Counted from the stretch's first letter, positions 21,997-30,190 are shown. The stretch is 31,667 nt of DNA from an uncultured Oscillospiraceae bacterium (GCA_959601025.1 CAUGOD010000034.1:1-31667), one strand, 5' to 3'. Program-made: numbers and translations. Notes: generated from the sequence alone by a model not told the origin.

Positions 21997-22797
21997 TCAG
22001 AACCCGCGGGAGCTTCCTCCACCGCCGAAGCTGCCGCCTCCGCCGCTGAAACCGCCCCCGCTTCCGCCGAAGCCTCCACCGCCGCCAAAGCGGCCGCCGC
22101 TTCCTCCGAATCCGCCGCCATGGCCGCCGAAGAAGATGAACGGCGGACCGCCGCGGTGATGCCGCCGGCCGAAAAACAGGGCGAGAAAAATCACCACCAC
22201 CACAATCGTACCGACCGCGCTGAACACATCCTCACTGTCCACCGTATCCTCCGGGGAAACCGGAACATAATCCTCGTCCGGCGGCTCCAGCCCGTATTCA
22301 ATATAGACCTCGTTGATCAGGGCGCGGTACGCTTTTCGCATCCCCTCCGAAAAATCATCATTCCGGAAATCGGGCGTGGCGTACTGATCCAGAATCCGGC
22401 CGGTTTTCGCGTCGGGGAGGGCGCCCTCCAGTCCATAGCCGACCTCGATATCGACCTGCCGGTCCTCTACCGCCAGAAGCAGCAGGACGCCGTTGTTCTT
22501 ATCCTTTTCGCCGATGCCCCATTCCCGTCCAAGCTCCAGCCCGTAGCTGCGGATTTCCTCCCCGTCGGTGGTCGGTATCGTCACAGCCACCACCTGCGCT
22601 CCGGTTTTCTGGTCCAGCTCCGCGCCGAGGGCATAGATTTCCTCCGCGTCGGATGCCGAAAGCACGCCGGCGAAATCGTTGACAAAAAAGCGGTCGGTCG
22701 GCTGATAGACCGCGTTGGCCGCCGCACCCGCTGCCGAAAGAGCTGTCAAAAGCAGCCCCAGGCACAGCAGGAGCGATAGCAGTCGTTTTCTTCTCAT
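21997..22797 (-). CDS. TPM-domain membrane protein (YgcG family)
   Basis: This 266-aa protein has a signal peptide (MRRKRLLSLLLCLGLLLTALSA). A TPM domain follows (about 32-170: VNDFAGVLSASDAEEIYALG, then VVAVTIPTTDG, then NNGVLLLLAVEDRQVDIEVGYGLEG), then an acidic linker and one membrane helix (about 193-210). The Gly/Ser/Phe-rich tail has many GGGFGG repeats. TPM proteins adjoin LemA proteins in many bacteria; the exact function is unsettled, with envelope or photosystem-repair-like roles proposed in different groups. It starts 29 bp after lemA and is co-transcribed. Confidence 0.9.
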   Translation of the reverse strand: MRRKRLLSLLLCLGLLLTALSAAGAAANAVYQPTDRFFVNDFAGVLSASDAEEIYALGAELDQKTGAQVVAVTIPTTDGEEIRSYGLELGREWGIGEKDKNNGVLLLLAVEDRQVDIEVGYGLEGALPDAKTGRILDQYATPDFRNDDFSEGMRKAYRALINEVYIEYGLEPPDEDYVPVSPEDTVDSEDVFSAVGTIVVVVIFLALFFGRRHHRGGPPFIFFGGHGGGFGGSGGRFGGGGGFGGSGGGFSGGGGSFGGGGSSRGF

Positions 22798-22826
22798 GGG
22801 CGTCGCCCCATCCTCTCCCCTCGCGG

Positions 22827-23402
22827 TCAGAAGCTCACGTTCGGAACAGAAGCGGCGCCCTCCGCGCTTTCAAACAACGCGGCTTTTTCAAAGCCGAACA
22901 TCCCGGCGATGATATTGGTCGGGAACCGGCGGATTTTTACATTGTATTCCTGCACCGCCTTGTTGTAATCCTGACGGGCGACAGCGATGCGGTTCTCGGT
23001 TCCCGCCAGTTCGTCCTGCAGGCCGATAAAGTTTTCATTCGCCTTCAGATCGGGATAGTTTTCCACAATCACCATCAGCCGGTTCAGCGCGCTGGTCAGT
23101 TCGCCGTTCGCCTCCTCCATTTCCTCCACCGTGTTTGCGCCGCTCAGCTTGGCGCGGGCGTCCGCCAGCGCGGTGTAGATTTCCTCCTCGTGCTGGGCGT
23201 AGCCCTTTACGGTGTTCACCAGATTGGGGATCAGGTCGCTGCGGCGCTGCAGCTGCGTTTCGATATTGCTGGCCTGGGTTTCCACCGCCTGCTCGCTGGT
23301 CACCAGCCCGTTATAGGAGGAAATCCCCCAGCCGACGATCCCGATTACCAGAACCACGATCACGCCAAGGACGCCCAGAAGAATCCCCGTACTTTTTTTC
23401 AT
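22827..23402 (-). CDS. lemA: LemA family protein
   Basis: This 191-aa protein has one N-terminal membrane helix (about 6-28) with a short cytoplasmic start. The outside helical LemA domain reads SYNGLVTSEQAVETQASNIETQLQRRSDLIPNLVNTVKGYAQHE, the family hallmark, then VENYPDLKANENF and RQDYNKAVQEYN. The C-terminal FPTNIIAGMFGF is also typical. The ATG at 23402 follows AAAAGGAG. It leads the operon with the TPM gene. The biochemical role is not settled. Confidence 0.96.
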   Translation of the reverse strand: MKKSTGILLGVLGVIVVLVIGIVGWGISSYNGLVTSEQAVETQASNIETQLQRRSDLIPNLVNTVKGYAQHEEEIYTALADARAKLSGANTVEEMEEANGELTSALNRLMVIVENYPDLKANENFIGLQDELAGTENRIAVARQDYNKAVQEYNVKIRRFPTNIIAGMFGFEKAALFESAEGAASVPNVSF

Positions 23403-23462
23403 ATTTTTCGTCTCCTTTTCTCAAACATATAACCCATGCATAAGACCCATGATTTCCACCTA

Positions 23463-23491
23463 ATCATAGCGTATCTTGCCTTGGGAGGCAA
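23463..23491 (-). promoter_or_regulatory. Promoter of lemA with a dyad
   Basis: On the minus strand, TTGCCT (23491-23486), a 17-bp spacer and TATGAT (23468-23463). The perfect inverted repeat TTGCCT-TGGG-AGGCAA (23476-23491) includes the -35 box and could be an operator. Confidence 0.6.
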
Positions 23492-23744
23492 GGGATATGC
23501 GAGGAAATTAAACGTTCGTTCATAATGTGCGGAAAATCACGGCCTTTTTCAAGTAGACTGAATGGTTCAAATGGATTTCCTTCCGTCCGACTCATAACCG
23601 TTTCCCCGAGTCCATAGAATGTAGGGAAAATAGGATGCTTCCGCCTTTTTACGGCGGAATCTGATCCTCTGCCGCGAAAAGCGCTGCGGAAATTTCGACC
23701 GTTGATCGAAGCTACCGCAAATTCAACAAGGAATGGAGATTTTT
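23492..23744. other. Intergenic region between lemA and the patatin gene
   Basis: With the lemA leader and promoter it forms a gap of about 340 bp. Apart from the lemA promoter and the patatin ribosome binding site (AAGGAATGGAG before 23745), I see no gene, repeat or riboswitch. Confidence 0.4.
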
Positions 23745-24611
23745 ATGCGTTACGGTATTGCTTTTGCAGGGGGTGGGACGCGGGGAGCCGCCCATGTCGG
23801 CGTGTTACTGGCTCTGACTGAGGCGGGATTGCTTCCTTCCTCCGTGGCGGGAACCAGCGCGGGCAGCCTGATCGCCGGCCTGTACGCAGCAGGCATTTCC
23901 CCCGAGCGCCAGAAGCAGGTGCTGCTTTCCATGTCGCGGAAGGGGCGTGAATTTATTGATCCGGACTTGAAAGGCCTGCTTCGAGCGTTGTTTCAGCTCC
24001 TTACCCTGCGGCCGGTATCGGTAAAAGGGCTGATTAAAGGAGATCGGCTGGAACAGCTGCTCTGTTCCCTGACCGGCGGAAAAGCGATGCACGACCTGAC
24101 GATACGCACCGTCATCCCCGCCGTAAACATCCGCACCGGAGAAACCATTGCCTATACGAATACACTGGCTGGCGTGCGGCCGGTTCCCCACGTCCGCTGG
24201 ACGACCGAAATGCCCCTCTGCCGGGCCATGCGGGCCAGCGCCGCCGTTCCCGCCGTTTTCCGGCCGGTAATGCAGGAGGACATGTGCCTGGTGGACGGCG
24301 GGCTGACCGACAACCTGCCGGTCAGCCTTCTGCTGGCGGCGGGAGAGCGGAACGTTCTCGCCGTAGACGTTTCGGAGGAATACGAGCCGCCGAAAACGGA
24401 GAACATCATCGAAATCGCTTCCCATTCGCTGACCATCGTCACCAGCCGGCTGAAGGAACGGGTTGCGCGGGGTGAAAGGCTGCTGCTCCATCCCCGCCTG
24501 CCGGAAGACGCGGGATTGCTTACCTTTGGCGCTATGGCGGAATGCATGGAGGCGGGATACCAGGAAACCCAGAGTCAGCTTCCGCTGATCCGCGCGGTGT
24601 TCGAGGCCTGA
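23745..24611 (+). CDS. Patatin-like phospholipase
   Basis: This 288-aa hydrolase has a Ser/Asp dyad: S38 in GTSAGS and D184 in the DGG motif (CLVDGGLTDNLPV). The oxyanion-hole glycines are in AGGGTRGAAHVG (8-19). It is of normal length for bacterial RssA/YlbK-type patatins, which act on membrane lipids. No signal peptide is seen. The ATG at 23745 was preferred to 23733, which lies inside the ribosome binding site. It is a single gene closed by a terminator. Confidence 0.94.
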   Translation: MRYGIAFAGGGTRGAAHVGVLLALTEAGLLPSSVAGTSAGSLIAGLYAAGISPERQKQVLLSMSRKGREFIDPDLKGLLRALFQLLTLRPVSVKGLIKGDRLEQLLCSLTGGKAMHDLTIRTVIPAVNIRTGETIAYTNTLAGVRPVPHVRWTTEMPLCRAMRASAAVPAVFRPVMQEDMCLVDGGLTDNLPVSLLLAAGERNVLAVDVSEEYEPPKTENIIEIASHSLTIVTSRLKERVARGERLLLHPRLPEDAGLLTFGAMAECMEAGYQETQSQLPLIRAVFEA

Positions 24612-24666
24612 AGGAACGGAACAGAAGGAAAGAAAAAAGGTAAAAGCCGCACCGATAAAATACGAA

Positions 24667-24704
24667 AATGCGGACCATCTATGATGGCCCGCATTGATTT
24701 TTCC
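24667..24704 (+). terminator. Terminator of the patatin gene
   Basis: AATGCGG-A-CCATC and GATGG-CC-CGCATT form an interrupted 12-bp stem with a 3-nt loop, followed by GATTTTTCC. Confidence 0.7.
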
Positions 24705-24809
24705 AGGAGGGAGCGTGAACGATTCGCTCAAGCAGGGAAAAAGCAGGTTTCGCGTCTATTCGCGAAAGACAGGCCGCGGATGGTTTTCCAAGGGGAGGAG
24801 TCCCTGTTT

Positions 24810-25085
24810 TTATTCGGAAAAGGTAATATGATCCGGCCCGGAAAAACGACCGTCTTCCGGGGCCTCCGGCAACAAAGCGGAAAAAAAGGGAGGATCAGAA
24901 CCGGCAGCAGGGGAAACATCGGAAGCAGCATGACAGCGCCTTTCCACCGCTTCCGCGTCGGCGTTCGAGAGCACTCCCTGCGCCACATAATCGGCTGTAC
25001 AAAGCACGGTCTCCGACCAAGTGTGCTCTCCCGTCCGGTATCCCTGGACGATCCCGTCGATCAGCCATTCCCGGAATTGAAACAA
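24810..25085 (-). CDS. Small hypothetical protein with a TTG start
   Basis: This 91-aa frame starts MFQFREWLIDGIVQGYRTGE and continues HTWSETVLCTADYVAQGVLSNADAEAVERR before a Pro/Ser-rich tail. A TTG start at 25085 lies 8 bp after AAAGGGGGAG. The first half looks like a folded helical protein, while the tail looks non-conserved. Overlapping frames on both strands are less protein-like. The function is not recognised, and a decayed gene cannot be excluded. Confidence 0.45.
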   Translation of the reverse strand: MFQFREWLIDGIVQGYRTGEHTWSETVLCTADYVAQGVLSNADAEAVERRCHAASDVSPAAGSDPPFFSALLPEAPEDGRFSGPDHITFSE

Positions 25086-25146
25086 ACCGCTCTCCCCCTT
25101 TGTTATCGAATAGGGCTAGTTTTTCCGGGAAAGGGGTGGAATATAC

Positions 25147-25194
25147 GGCGTCGCCCAGACAAGGCTGTAAAAGCATACCCTTCCCGGCGACGCC
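25147..25194. repeat. Intergenic palindromic repeat, copy A
   Basis: Ends GGCGTCGCC and GGCGACGCC are inverted. The interior CCCAGACAAGGCTG (25154-25167) is shared with copy B at 25242-25284. The element looks like a REP-type interspersed repeat common in gut Clostridia genomes; that comparison is from memory. Confidence 0.7.
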
Positions 25195-25198
25195 TCTG

Positions 25199-25220
25199 AA
25201 AAACGCCCTGCGGCGTTTTT
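25199..25220. terminator. Terminator between the two palindromic repeats
   Basis: AAAAACGCC-CTGC-GGCGTTTTT is a perfect 9-bp stem with U-tracts on both strands. Confidence 0.75.
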
Positions 25221-25241
25221 CCCAAACGGGCTCTCACGCAT

Positions 25242-25284
25242 GGTCGCCCAGACAAGGCTGAAGACATGCCCTTTCCGGCGACGC
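25242..25284. repeat. Intergenic palindromic repeat, copy B
   Basis: A direct repeat of copy A (GGTCGCCCAGACAAGGCTG at the start, CCGGCGACGC at the end) with a slightly different centre (CATGCCCTTT against CATACCCTTC). Confidence 0.7.
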
Positions 25285-25304
25285 AACCGGGGGGGAACCG
25301 GCAA

Positions 25305-26144
25305 TCAGGCGGCGCAAAGCTCCTCCAGCGTACCGAAGGTATATCCCTCCGCTTCCCATTTAGTCAGCAGCTCGTCGAGAATCTCCGCATTGGTTTTTGA
25401 TGTGCTGTGCAGCAGCACCACCGCGCCGGGATGGATACGGGTAAGCAGCTTGGAAAACGCCTCCTCGTGCGTCGGTTGTTTGTCTACATACCAATCGACG
25501 TAAGCCAGGCTCCAGAAGATGGTTTGATATCCCAGCTCCTGCGCCTGCTTCAGATTGCTTTCACTGTATTTGCCCTGCGGGGGGCGATAAAACTTTTTCA
25601 TCTCCTGTCCCGTGGTTTCCTTATACAGCGTTTCCAGCGACTGTATCTCCTCAGTAAAGGCGGCCATATCCGAAATCTTAGACATATCCGGATGGTGGAA
25701 GGTATGATTCCCCACAATATGCCCCTCATCCGCCATCCGCTTCACCAGCTCCGGCGCGGTCTGGATATAGTTGCCCACCACAAAGAATGTCGCCTTTACA
25801 TTATGCTTTTTCAGCGCGTCCAGAATGGCCGGCGTATACCCGTTTTCATAGCCTGCGTCAAAGGTCAGGTAGATCACCTTTTTCGCTCCGTCCGCACCAT
25901 CCCCGGCATAATAAGCGTCGTATTGTTTCAAAAACTCCGCCGTAGCGTTTCCCACCGGCGTCTTTCCATTCTCCCGAAAGCTCAGCCCCCAATTGGTATT
26001 GGCCGCCGCGGTCTCCGCCGCTTCCGGCGTGGAGCCGGCTGACACACAGGCAACGCCGACCGGGATCACCAAAGCAAGACAACACGCCAGCGCTCCAAGC
26101 AAGTGCTTTCCCTTTACAACCGCATACAATTCTCTCACCCTCAT
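25305..26144 (-). CDS. pdaA: Polysaccharide deacetylase, PdaA-type
   Basis: This 279-aa protein has an N-terminal signal or anchor helix (about 14-36). A NodB-type deacetylase domain follows with D96 in YLTFDAGYENGYT, metal histidines H147 and H151 (NHTFHHPDMSK), the catalytic-face YRPPQGKYSESN, WSLAYVDW, and the histidine in VVLLHSTSKTN. DxGYENGYT and the WSLAY segment are typical of delta-lactam-forming PdaA enzymes, which modify spore-cortex peptidoglycan. The ATG at 26144 starts directly before the helix; an upstream TTG has no binding site. It indicates a sporulation-competent or formerly sporulating lineage. Confidence 0.88.
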   Translation of the reverse strand: MRVRELYAVVKGKHLLGALACCLALVIPVGVACVSAGSTPEAAETAAANTNWGLSFRENGKTPVGNATAEFLKQYDAYYAGDGADGAKKVIYLTFDAGYENGYTPAILDALKKHNVKATFFVVGNYIQTAPELVKRMADEGHIVGNHTFHHPDMSKISDMAAFTEEIQSLETLYKETTGQEMKKFYRPPQGKYSESNLKQAQELGYQTIFWSLAYVDWYVDKQPTHEEAFSKLLTRIHPGAVVLLHSTSKTNAEILDELLTKWEAEGYTFGTLEELCAA

Positions 26145-26247
26145 TTTCTCGGTATGGCAGCTCCGTAACCGGGGCTTTACTCCATCCTTATGCAACTTCG
26201 GAGAACCGCATACCGAACGGACAGGCGGAAAGCGGCGAAAAATAAAT

Positions 26248-26281
26248 ATCCCGGCCGGAAAAAACGCTCTCCGGCCGGGAT
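26248..26281 (-). terminator. Terminator of the Cys-rich gene
   Basis: ATCCCGGCCGG and CCGGCCGGGAT form a perfect 11-bp stem. On the minus strand it is followed by ATTTATTTTT, just after the Cys-rich gene. Confidence 0.75.
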
Positions 26282-26297
26282 GAAAAGTCTATTCCCT

Positions 26298-26522
26298 TTA
26301 CAGAATGCCTTCAAACAGGCGAGCCTGCTCCTCGTCCTCCTCAAAGTCCTCACAGTCGTCCTGCTCACAGGAAAGGAGCTCCGCCGGGATTTTCCCCCGC
26401 CGCTTGCACTCCAAAGGCTTGCCCGGATCGTCCAGCAGGTTCTGCCGCCGATGGATACAGCGGTTGCACAGCGGCGCCTGCAGATGAAAGCCGAAATCCT
26501 GCAGGATATCGCGCATCGCCAA
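26298..26522 (-). CDS. Small Cys-rich protein with acidic tail
   Basis: This 74-aa protein has CNRCIHRR (19-26), C39 and a C52/C57 pair, then an acidic tail (DDCEDFEEDEEQARLFEG). Five cysteines suggest a zinc or iron-sulfur site. The TTG start at 26522 lies about 6 bp after GGAGGTGAT, and an ATG two codons later (26516) is the alternative. Its terminator supports expression. The protein lies between the lipoprotein gene and pdaA on the same strand. The function is not recognised. Confidence 0.65.
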   Translation of the reverse strand: MAMRDILQDFGFHLQAPLCNRCIHRRQNLLDDPGKPLECKRRGKIPAELLSCEQDDCEDFEEDEEQARLFEGIL

Positions 26523-26602
26523 AATCCATCACCTCCCGTTAAGCCGTTTTCTGCCGGCAGAATTTCCGGACAAATCCGCCCCCTGGGCGGCGGACCGCCG
26601 GC

Positions 26603-27121
26603 TTACAGCTTCTCAAGAACCAGAGCTGCCATCTGGCGGGCGGCCGACAGGCAGGCGTCCGCATCCTTCCCCGCGATATCCGCGGTCACGCTAAGCATAT
26701 ATCCCTTGCCATATACAAGGAGCTGCTTCATTTCCGCACTCCATATCGCGGCTTCCCCGAGATTCGGCGTTTCCACCGCGTCCTTATACAGGGGAACGGT
26801 CGCGTCATAGATGTCCCGTCCGCATTCCTTCAGGCTGATTTCCGCCGCGGTCTGGGAATCGGCGGAGGAATAATGCGCTACCGTACCGGACTCGTATTCC
26901 TGCGGAGCGCCCACCTCTGCGCCCAGAGCGGCTCCCACCTGCTCAGCCGTCAGCAGGCCGGTAATCTCCACATTGAGAAGGGTAGGCATCGTGGCGGTCG
27001 TAGTCGGCGTAGGCGAAGCGGAGGATGTCTCCTCGCCGTTGCCGCAGCCGGGCAGAAAAGTCGCTGACAGCAGCAAAGCGCCTGCCGCCAGAAGCGTGAT
27101 TCCCTTTCGTTTCCGCAGCAT
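26603..27121 (-). CDS. Lipoprotein, 172 aa
   Basis: A lipoprotein signal peptide (MLRKRKGITLLAAGALLLSATFLPGC) puts the lipidated Cys at 26. A short Ser/Thr/Pro linker and a domain of about 125 residues follow, beginning LLNVEITGLLTAEQVGAALGAEV. The pattern looks like the small surface proteins of Clostridia that share the GLLTAEQV-type start. The ATG at 27121 follows AAAGGAG; the much longer frame upstream is not supported. No enzyme motif is seen. Confidence 0.82.
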   Translation of the reverse strand: MLRKRKGITLLAAGALLLSATFLPGCGNGEETSSASPTPTTTATMPTLLNVEITGLLTAEQVGAALGAEVGAPQEYESGTVAHYSSADSQTAAEISLKECGRDIYDATVPLYKDAVETPNLGEAAIWSAEMKQLLVYGKGYMLSVTADIAGKDADACLSAARQMAALVLEKL

Positions 27122-27258
27122 CGAATTCTCGTCTCCTTTCGACGTCCCACGGGCGGGACGGACGCCGCGCCCATGGATGGATAAGCTTATCGCTATACTA
27201 CCACAAAAAGCCGGAAGGAGCAAGCAAAACCAGCTTTCCCCAGGGTCTACCCTCCCGC

Positions 27259-27723
27259 CTATTGCTCCCCGTTTTGCCGCTTCAGGAAGCGCTGTACACG
27301 CTCCCACAGCAGAGGCTGGATAAGCGGATAGGTATTGGGCAGCGGCAGCGTTCCTCCCGCCGCGGGCATAGCGCGCACCTCCGCGATCTCGCTTTCCGGA
27401 AGCGCTCCCCTTCCGGTCACCCGGGCGTAAAACAGCATTCCATAATTGGGCACGGCCTGTTCCGGCCCGTCCGCCCCGAAAACCGAGTACAGGCAGACCG
27501 GCGTCAGCTCCATTTCCAACGCGCCGGTTTCCTCCCACAGCTCGCGACGGGCCGTCTCCCGGATGTCCTCGCCCGGCTCCCGGTGGCCGCCCGGTAATTC
27601 CCAGGTATTTCGCCGCCGATGACGGCAGAAAAGCCAGTTTTCTCCTTCCTGCGCGGCGATTACCGCGTATTTCAGGCCGTCGTTCTCCACCGCCTCCAGC
27701 GAGTGAAACGTTACCTCCACCAT
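27259..27723 (-). CDS. Nudix hydrolase
   Basis: This 154-aa protein has a complete Nudix box GGHREPGEDIRETARRELWEETGA (positions 45-68), with the metal-binding REL.EE core. N- and C-terminal strands complete a normal-length Nudix fold. The substrate cannot be read; 8-oxo-dGTP or nucleoside-sugar pools are typical of this size. The ATG at 27723 follows GAGGGAAAC. It lies 13 bp after the metallophosphatase gene in the same orientation and is probably in its operon. Confidence 0.93.
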   Translation of the reverse strand: MVEVTFHSLEAVENDGLKYAVIAAQEGENWLFCRHRRRNTWELPGGHREPGEDIRETARRELWEETGALEMELTPVCLYSVFGADGPEQAVPNYGMLFYARVTGRGALPESEIAEVRAMPAAGGTLPLPNTYPLIQPLLWERVQRFLKRQNGEQ

Positions 27724-27736
27724 CCTGTTTCCCTCC

Positions 27737-28984
27737 TCATTCTTCTCCGTCTTTCCGCCTCTCGTGTAAAACGGAAGAGGTACGCCGGAACGCGTCTTTC
27801 TCCAGCCAGCCCATCACACCCGACTCATTCCGCACATAGGCAAAGCCCTCGCAGGCGTCGTCCAGCACATGGAGACGCTCCCCCTTCCTGACGGAGAGAA
27901 AATGCGAGGTGCTTCCTTTGGCATAGGCGGGTCGTCCTTTCCTTTCACCGATGTGTTCATTTTTCACCAGGCCGGTATACGGCCAACCCTCCCGCCGGCA
28001 GAGCGAGAAATAGTGGCCGGTCTCCAGAATCTCCAACCGGTTATTCGGCCAATCGTCCCGCATCCGCTGTCCGGACGACGGATGCGGAGCATCCCGCAGG
28101 GCCACGGCAGACGGCGCGCCGTCCTCAAACAGAACGGTGACGCTCCCATCCGGCGCGATGCAGAGAGCATTGAGCTGCGGGAAGCTTTTTGTTCCCAGCC
28201 CGCCGTCAATCCCGATGATCCGCCGGTCACAAAAAGCCACGGGATGGCAGGAGGCGCCCTTCCCCTCCTCCGGCGGTAGCCCGGGCAGCGTTTCCCTGCC
28301 CCGGAACGCCTCCGGCAATATGTTGTATGTCGGCCAGTGGCCGGTCACGACCCATTTTCCCGTAGGGTTGACGCCTTCCTGGAGATACCGGCTGTAGGTC
28401 AGGCAGACCTCCTCCCCGCTGTTTTGCCAGTCTGGGCGATCCTCCAGCGCGGCATGGACGAAAACGAATTCACCGGTCTCCGCCATCAGCGGCAGTGAGG
28501 CGAGAAATTCCATAGCTTCCGCATGGTTTCGGAGAATGGCGCGGCGATAACAGGAAAACGTTTTCTCATCGGGCAAACGGCTGCCCGTCCAGCCCAGCTC
28601 GGCCATCCACTCTCCCAGAAGGCACTGCGGGTATTGCCCCAGATAATGCAGCGCCTCCCCGGTTTCCGCTTTCTCCAGCAGCCAGCGCGAGACGAGGTCG
28701 TTATTTCCCTGAAGCAGGAGGGTATTCGGCCGTGCGGCCAGCGCTCGTATGCGACGGAGGACACGGCGGTTCTCCGGCCCCCGCTCCACATAATCCCCCA
28801 GGAGGACCAATTGATCGTCCTCCCGAAGCTGAAGACGCCTTAACAGGGTGGAAAACAGCCGGTCGTATCCGTGGATATCGCTGATACAGATCAGCCGTCC
28901 CGTCCGGCAGCGGGGGAAACGGACGATACGGGAGGCGCCGCTCTTTTTCGCCGCTTCCAACGTCTCCCTGTCACGCGCCGTCAC
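27737..28984 (-). CDS. Metallophosphatase (PPP-like) with C-terminal SH3-like domain
   Basis: This 415-aa protein has the calcineurin-like motifs ISDIHGYD (D36, H38), LLGDYVERGP (D64), LQGNND (N94), an H in VFVHAALED, and VVTGHWPTY. The PPP-family order D-x-H, GDxxxRG, GNxD is intact. The C-terminal half ends with an SH3-like segment (FLSVRKGERLHVLDDACEGFAYVRNESGVMGWLE). The GTG at 28984 overlaps the stop of the acetyltransferase gene as GTGA, a coupling arrangement. An ATG at 29074 would overlap the upstream gene by 90 bp without a binding site. The substrate is unknown; Ser/Thr phosphoproteins or nucleotides are likely. Confidence 0.85.
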   Translation of the reverse strand: MTARDRETLEAAKKSGASRIVRFPRCRTGRLICISDIHGYDRLFSTLLRRLQLREDDQLVLLGDYVERGPENRRVLRRIRALAARPNTLLLQGNNDLVSRWLLEKAETGEALHYLGQYPQCLLGEWMAELGWTGSRLPDEKTFSCYRRAILRNHAEAMEFLASLPLMAETGEFVFVHAALEDRPDWQNSGEEVCLTYSRYLQEGVNPTGKWVVTGHWPTYNILPEAFRGRETLPGLPPEEGKGASCHPVAFCDRRIIGIDGGLGTKSFPQLNALCIAPDGSVTVLFEDGAPSAVALRDAPHPSSGQRMRDDWPNNRLEILETGHYFSLCRREGWPYTGLVKNEHIGERKGRPAYAKGSTSHFLSVRKGERLHVLDDACEGFAYVRNESGVMGWLEKDAFRRTSSVLHERRKDGEE

Positions 28985-29556
28985 GGCCGTTTTCCCAGGC
29001 GCTTCGCCATCAGGATATCCGGCCGCCCGTAGCCATTCGCATCCGGCACCACGCCGATAACGGTATAGCCGCATTTTTCATAAAAGCTATAGGGATGGTC
29101 GTGCAGGTTCCGGATATGGGCAATCTGCTCCCACAAATTCTCATACAGGTCAACTCCGGACAAGCTGGTCCCGCCGACTTCGTCGTCGGTACCGAGCATC
29201 ATGGTAATCGCTCCTTTTGCACGGACTTCCCGCTCGATGGCTTCCACCAGGCGCCGGCCGATTCCCCGCCCCTGCTCGGATTTTTTCACCGCCAGCGGAT
29301 GAAGCTCCCACACGTTCCCTGCGTAATCGGGCAGGCCGCCCACCAGGCCGACTACTGTGTCGTCCCTGTCCAGCGCGACAAGGCAGACGCGATTTTTCGC
29401 CAGAAGAGTAGAAATCTCCGCCCGGGCGATCTCCATCGCCGGCCACGCCTCAAAATTTTCCACCAAAAGCTCCGCTGCCTGTCGCCGGTGACGGCGATTC
29501 TGCGGGTCCAGAGCCCGGATCGTCAGCGCGGTGTTCTTTTGGATTTTTCCGGCCAT
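28981..29556 (-). CDS. GNAT acetyltransferase, AAC(6')-like
   Basis: This 191-aa GNAT has the acetyl-CoA loop EQGRGIGRRLVEA, then TMMLGTDDEVGGTSLSGVDLYENLWEQIAHIRN and HPYSFYEKCGYTVIGVVPDANGYGRPDILMAKRL. The last block closely resembles aminoglycoside 6'-N-acetyltransferases of one chromosomal subgroup, so low-level resistance is conceivable; function is not shown. The ATG at 29556 follows GGGAGGGAA. It heads the run with the metallophosphatase and Nudix genes. Confidence 0.88.
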   Translation of the reverse strand: MAGKIQKNTALTIRALDPQNRRHRRQAAELLVENFEAWPAMEIARAEISTLLAKNRVCLVALDRDDTVVGLVGGLPDYAGNVWELHPLAVKKSEQGRGIGRRLVEAIEREVRAKGAITMMLGTDDEVGGTSLSGVDLYENLWEQIAHIRNLHDHPYSFYEKCGYTVIGVVPDANGYGRPDILMAKRLGKRP

Positions 29557-29607
29557 TCCGTATTCCCTCCCATCTGCGCCGAGGCTCAGGAAAAGGTGTT
29601 CCCTTCC

Positions 29608-29877
29608 TCATTCCTCCGGCAGTGATGCGCTTGATTCTTTATCTTCCCGCTTCTTCCGCTCCGGAATTTCCGAAAACGAAAAGCTCTTTCCGCACCGAAG
29701 ACAGCGGTACCGTTCCTCCGCTGCCGTTTTGCGGACTGCCTCCGCTCCGCAGCGCGGGCAATACGGGACGGCCGCCGTCCGCAGCCTGTCCAATCTTCGC
29801 GTATGAAACAGACGCTTCGGATAAGCGGAACGATACATCCGGCCGCTGTCCGGTGTTTTTCTTTTCTTATCGTCCAT
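29608..29877 (-). CDS. Small zinc-ribbon protein
   Basis: This 89-aa protein has a basic N-terminal half (MYRSAYPKRLFHTRRLDRLR). Two CxxC pairs follow (CPRCGAEA and CLRCGKSF), separated by a variable stretch (about 41-68), forming a transcription-factor or ribosome-associated type zinc ribbon. The tail is charged (RKKREDKESSASLPEE). The ATG at 29877 follows GGAGG and lies about 95 bp downstream of a strong promoter; an upstream frame would start before that promoter. Function unknown. Confidence 0.72.
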   Translation of the reverse strand: MDDKKRKTPDSGRMYRSAYPKRLFHTRRLDRLRTAAVPYCPRCGAEAVRKTAAEERYRCLRCGKSFSFSEIPERKKREDKESSASLPEE

Positions 29878-29979
29878 AACGTTTATGGCCTCCGTAAAAT
29901 GCAGCGCCGCCTGCACGGATTCTCTGCCAGCCTTTGCCGGCGGCGCAACGAAAACACTGGCGCGTTTTTCCCTGACAAC

Positions 29980-30008
29980 ATTATACCAATAATTTACAGG
30001 GTGTGCAA
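29980..30008 (-). promoter_or_regulatory. Promoter of the zinc-ribbon gene
   Basis: On the minus strand, TTGCAC (30008-30003), a 17-bp spacer and an extended -10 TGGTATAAT (TATAAT at 29985-29980). It supports the ATG at 29877. Confidence 0.75.
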
Positions 30009-30190
30009 GCAGCAACGCCGTTTCTCCGAAGCACTCAGCGAGAAATCCAAAAATTTTCTTAACTTTCCAAAACCCAAAAATTTAGGATACAAAACCATCG
30101 GGAAATATAGTATACTAGCAATGTCTCTGTCCGGCTTACCCGGATAAGCCGTCCGGGCAGAAAACTGTCTACAGGAAATGGGGTCTTCGT
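30009..30190. other. Divergent intergenic region upstream of the D,D-carboxypeptidase gene
   Basis: TATACT (30111-30116) is a probable -10 box for the gene at 30191. No clear -35 is found at 17 bp. AGGAAATGGGG (about 30174-30184) is its ribosome binding site. I see nothing else. Confidence 0.45.

Noticed and set aside
23805..24731. A 308-codon minus-strand frame opposite the patatin gene
   Set aside because: The plus strand carries all patatin motifs; the minus frame has none and crosses the terminator.
24681..25199. A 172-codon plus-strand frame after the patatin terminator
   Set aside because: Arg-rich, no binding site, no recognisable fold. The minus-strand TTG-start frame reads better.
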